From NCBI GenBank assembly GCA_944392255.1, contig CALXVY010000008.1, forward strand, positions 1 through 61,389: 61,389 bases of DNA, in the 5' to 3' direction. The notes beneath the pieces were generated by a model that saw only the letters and a list, made by a program, of their open reading frames with translations, was not told where the DNA came from and searched no databases. Position numbers and translations under genes: made by a program. The first letter of the stretch is position 1. Each line of letters begins with the position of its first letter. This DNA comes from an uncultured Alphaproteobacteria bacterium (GTDB taxonomy: Bacteria > Pseudomonadota > Alphaproteobacteria > RF32 > CAG-239). Of this stretch, positions 60,197 through 61,389 are shown in pieces.

Positions 60197-60846
60197 TATT
60201 CTTCAACCTTATTTGGTACAGCTTGCATATTTTGAGGTGCAGATGGTTTTATAACTTTAACAATTTTCTTTATTACCTGAGGCTGACTAGGTACCATATT
60301 GGAAGCTTTCATAGGAGCCGGAGAATTTTGTTGTGAGGCATTAGCGTCATCATTGAGAGTCAAATTTTGCTTTGCCATCAATTTCTCAATAACCTCATCC
60401 ATGCTCATACCGGCACCGACAGTAGGATCTTGAGATTTATCAGGTTCAATTGAGCCAAGGGCTTCTTTCATCTTTTCCAATTCTTGAGCGGCATCTTGCT
60501 TTATCATATCAGGAGTTGAATTATTGCGTAACTCTATTTTATAATCATTCAAATTTTTCTTAAAAGCCTGCATTCCACCGGCAATTTTTTTCTCAACATA
60601 AGGGTATAATTCTTTATGAGCTAAAATAAAATCGCCGCTTTCACTAATTTCTTCAAGAACATCAAGAATATAATTATAAAAAGGATATTCCTCAATAGCA
60701 ATATTTCCTTTACGAATACAGCGAGCAGCAATTCTGGAGACTGTTCTATCCAAATAATCTTTAAGTAAGATATAATTATCCAACACCCACATAGTTTCTT
60801 TATCAACTGGGGGCAATTTTGCTGTTTGATTTTGCTGTTCGTCCAT
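60196..60846 (-). CDS. Soluble helical protein with Pro-rich tail, unknown
   Basis: 216 aa. AGGAG lies 6 nt before the ATG. Residues 15-130 are mostly helical, with KETMWVLDNYILLKDYLD and YPFYNYILDVLEEISESG. The C-terminal 60 residues are low in complexity with KKIVKVIKPSAPQN. There is no signal or membrane helix, so it is cytoplasmic. The operon (acidic repeat protein, this gene, secretin-like lipoprotein, membrane protein) suggests an assembly factor. I do not recognise it. Confidence 0.6.
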   Translation of the reverse strand: MDEQQNQTAKLPPVDKETMWVLDNYILLKDYLDRTVSRIAARCIRKGNIAIEEYPFYNYILDVLEEISESGDFILAHKELYPYVEKKIAGGMQAFKKNLNDYKIELRNNSTPDMIKQDAAQELEKMKEALGSIEPDKSQDPTVGAGMSMDEVIEKLMAKQNLTLNDDANASQQNSPAPMKASNMVPSQPQVIKKIVKVIKPSAPQNMQAVPNKVEE

Positions 60847-60907
60847 ACTCAGCTCCTTTTATTTTTTAATAATTTACTTTAGCTCAAAGGCTTTGTAAAT
60901 CATTATT

Positions 60908-61389
60908 TTAAGGTTTTAAATCACTATTTATATGATAATTATCATTTTCATCTGTTTCGGTGTTGAAATTAGATAAAAGAAAATCATCATCATTATGCGG
61001 AATGGGCTGTTTAGGTTCATTAACAATTTCATTTTCGAGCGGTTTGTATTCACCTTGAGTGTCCTTTGTCGAAGAAGTGTTTTCAGGTTCTTCTTCATAC
61101 TCCCAAGTCCATTCGCCATCGTCATTAGCAGAAGAATTATCCTCCGTAGCGGCAGCCTCTGGAGAAGAAGTGTTTTCAGGTTCTTCTTCATACTCCCAAG
61201 TCCATTCGCCATCGTCATCAGAAGAAGAAATATTCTCCGTAGCGGCAGCCTCTGGAGAAGAAGTGTTTTCGGGTTCTTCCTCATACTCCCAAGTCCATTC
61301 GCCATCGTCATCAGCAGAAGAATTATCCTCCGTAGTGGCAGCCTCTGGAGAAGAAGTGTTTTCAGGTTCTTCTTCATACTCCCAAGTCC
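60908..61389 (-). CDS. Acidic repeat protein, C-terminal part (start outside window)
   Basis: The frame is open from the window edge (two bases, then ACT) to TAA at 60908-60910 and gives 159 residues. Four units beginning TWEYEEEPENTSSPEAA repeat every 31 residues. A non-repeat acidic tail ending in NINSDLKP-like YHINSDLKP follows. The other long frame over these bases (60928-61377) is Leu/Arg-rich and is a by-product of the repeat. The protein has aromatic-acidic repeats and no membrane helix in the visible part. Its function is unknown. Confidence 0.7.
   Translation of the reverse strand, partial: TWEYEEEPENTSSPEAATTEDNSSADDDGEWTWEYEEEPENTSSPEAAATENISSSDDDGEWTWEYEEEPENTSSPEAAATEDNSSANDDGEWTWEYEEEPENTSSTKDTQGEYKPLENEIVNEPKQPIPHNDDDFLLSNFNTETDENDNYHINSDLKP
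61070..61389 (-). repeat. 93-bp coding tandem repeats reaching the window edge
   Basis: Three full units and one partial unit, nearly identical in DNA, so copy number may vary between strains. More units may lie beyond the window. Confidence 0.9.

Noticed and set aside
60928..61377. Leu/Arg-rich frame of 149 aa over the 93-bp repeats
   Set aside because: The acidic frame on the same strand extends to the window edge, has sensible composition and a proper end. The Leu-rich frame is a by-product of the repeat.

Overview
The window is AT-rich Gram-negative DNA. Porins, lipoproteins and secretins show an outer membrane. The tandem type IVb pilins, which start their mature form with RSMVEMLGVLAIIGV, and the general gene style recall uncultured host-associated Alphaproteobacteria. 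That placement rests on memory of similar sequences, not on a search.

Layout. (1) 1-3.7 kb is accessory DNA: the tail of a peptidoglycan-binding protein, a divergent T4-type lysozyme (GH24-like), a lipoprotein with an internal duplication, small unknown genes and a frameshifted remnant of a restriction-helicase N-terminus (to 4.25 kb). (2) 4.5-6.9 kb is a decayed integrative element. tRNA-Arg(CCT) abuts a pentapeptide-repeat/excisionase-like HTH gene and a tyrosine recombinase whose frame is broken by one in-frame TAG. The far side holds a 5' tRNA-Arg remnant that has become a perfect terminator hairpin. (3) 7-16.3 kb is ordinary chromosome: porin, M20 peptidase, SH3 protein, histidine phosphatase, nitronate monooxygenase-like enzyme, a TerY-P-type triad (vWA protein, PP2C phosphatase, degenerate kinase), an LptM-like lipoprotein, a thioredoxin-like protein and gpt. 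(4) 16.3-27.1 kb, minus strand, is an R64/TCP-like type IVb pilus operon in the order L-N-O-P-Q-R-minor pilin-S-S-PilT-like, followed upstream by an OmpA-like protein. (5) 29.2-58.2 kb, plus strand, is a very large VirB-type type IV secretion locus: three VirB2-like pilins (the third fused to a Cys-bracketed repeat tail), VirB3, VirB4, five secreted coiled-coil or Cys-cassette proteins, a 1225-aa secreted coiled-coil protein, VirB8, a VirB7-like lipoprotein, a second VirB8, VirB9 fused to a SPOR domain, two giant 17-residue-repeat proteins (one membrane-anchored without a VirB10 domain, one exported with a C-terminal VirB10 domain) and VirB11. (6) 58.2-61.4 kb, minus strand, holds a membrane protein, a secretin-like lipoprotein, a soluble Pro-rich protein and the C-terminal part of an acidic protein with 93-bp tandem repeats.

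How they work together. The pilus and secretion loci are divergent from one AT-rich intergenic region (28952-29239) that contains operator-like palindromes, so joint regulation is plausible. The most unusual part is the secretion apparatus. VirB10 is normally one inner-membrane-to-outer-membrane polypeptide. Here the membrane anchor with a periplasmic repeat array is one protein, and the outer-membrane VirB10 domain with its own repeat array is another protein with a signal peptide. Together they have about 2,800 residues, comparable in spirit to Helicobacter CagY. A Cys-bracketed PEEETPDEAPLPGTGFE cassette is shared by a VirB2 fusion and two secreted proteins, and an apparently exact 692-bp duplication shows that this cassette is actively swapped. 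No VirB6, VirD4 or relaxase is in the window, so the substrate (DNA or protein) is unknown.
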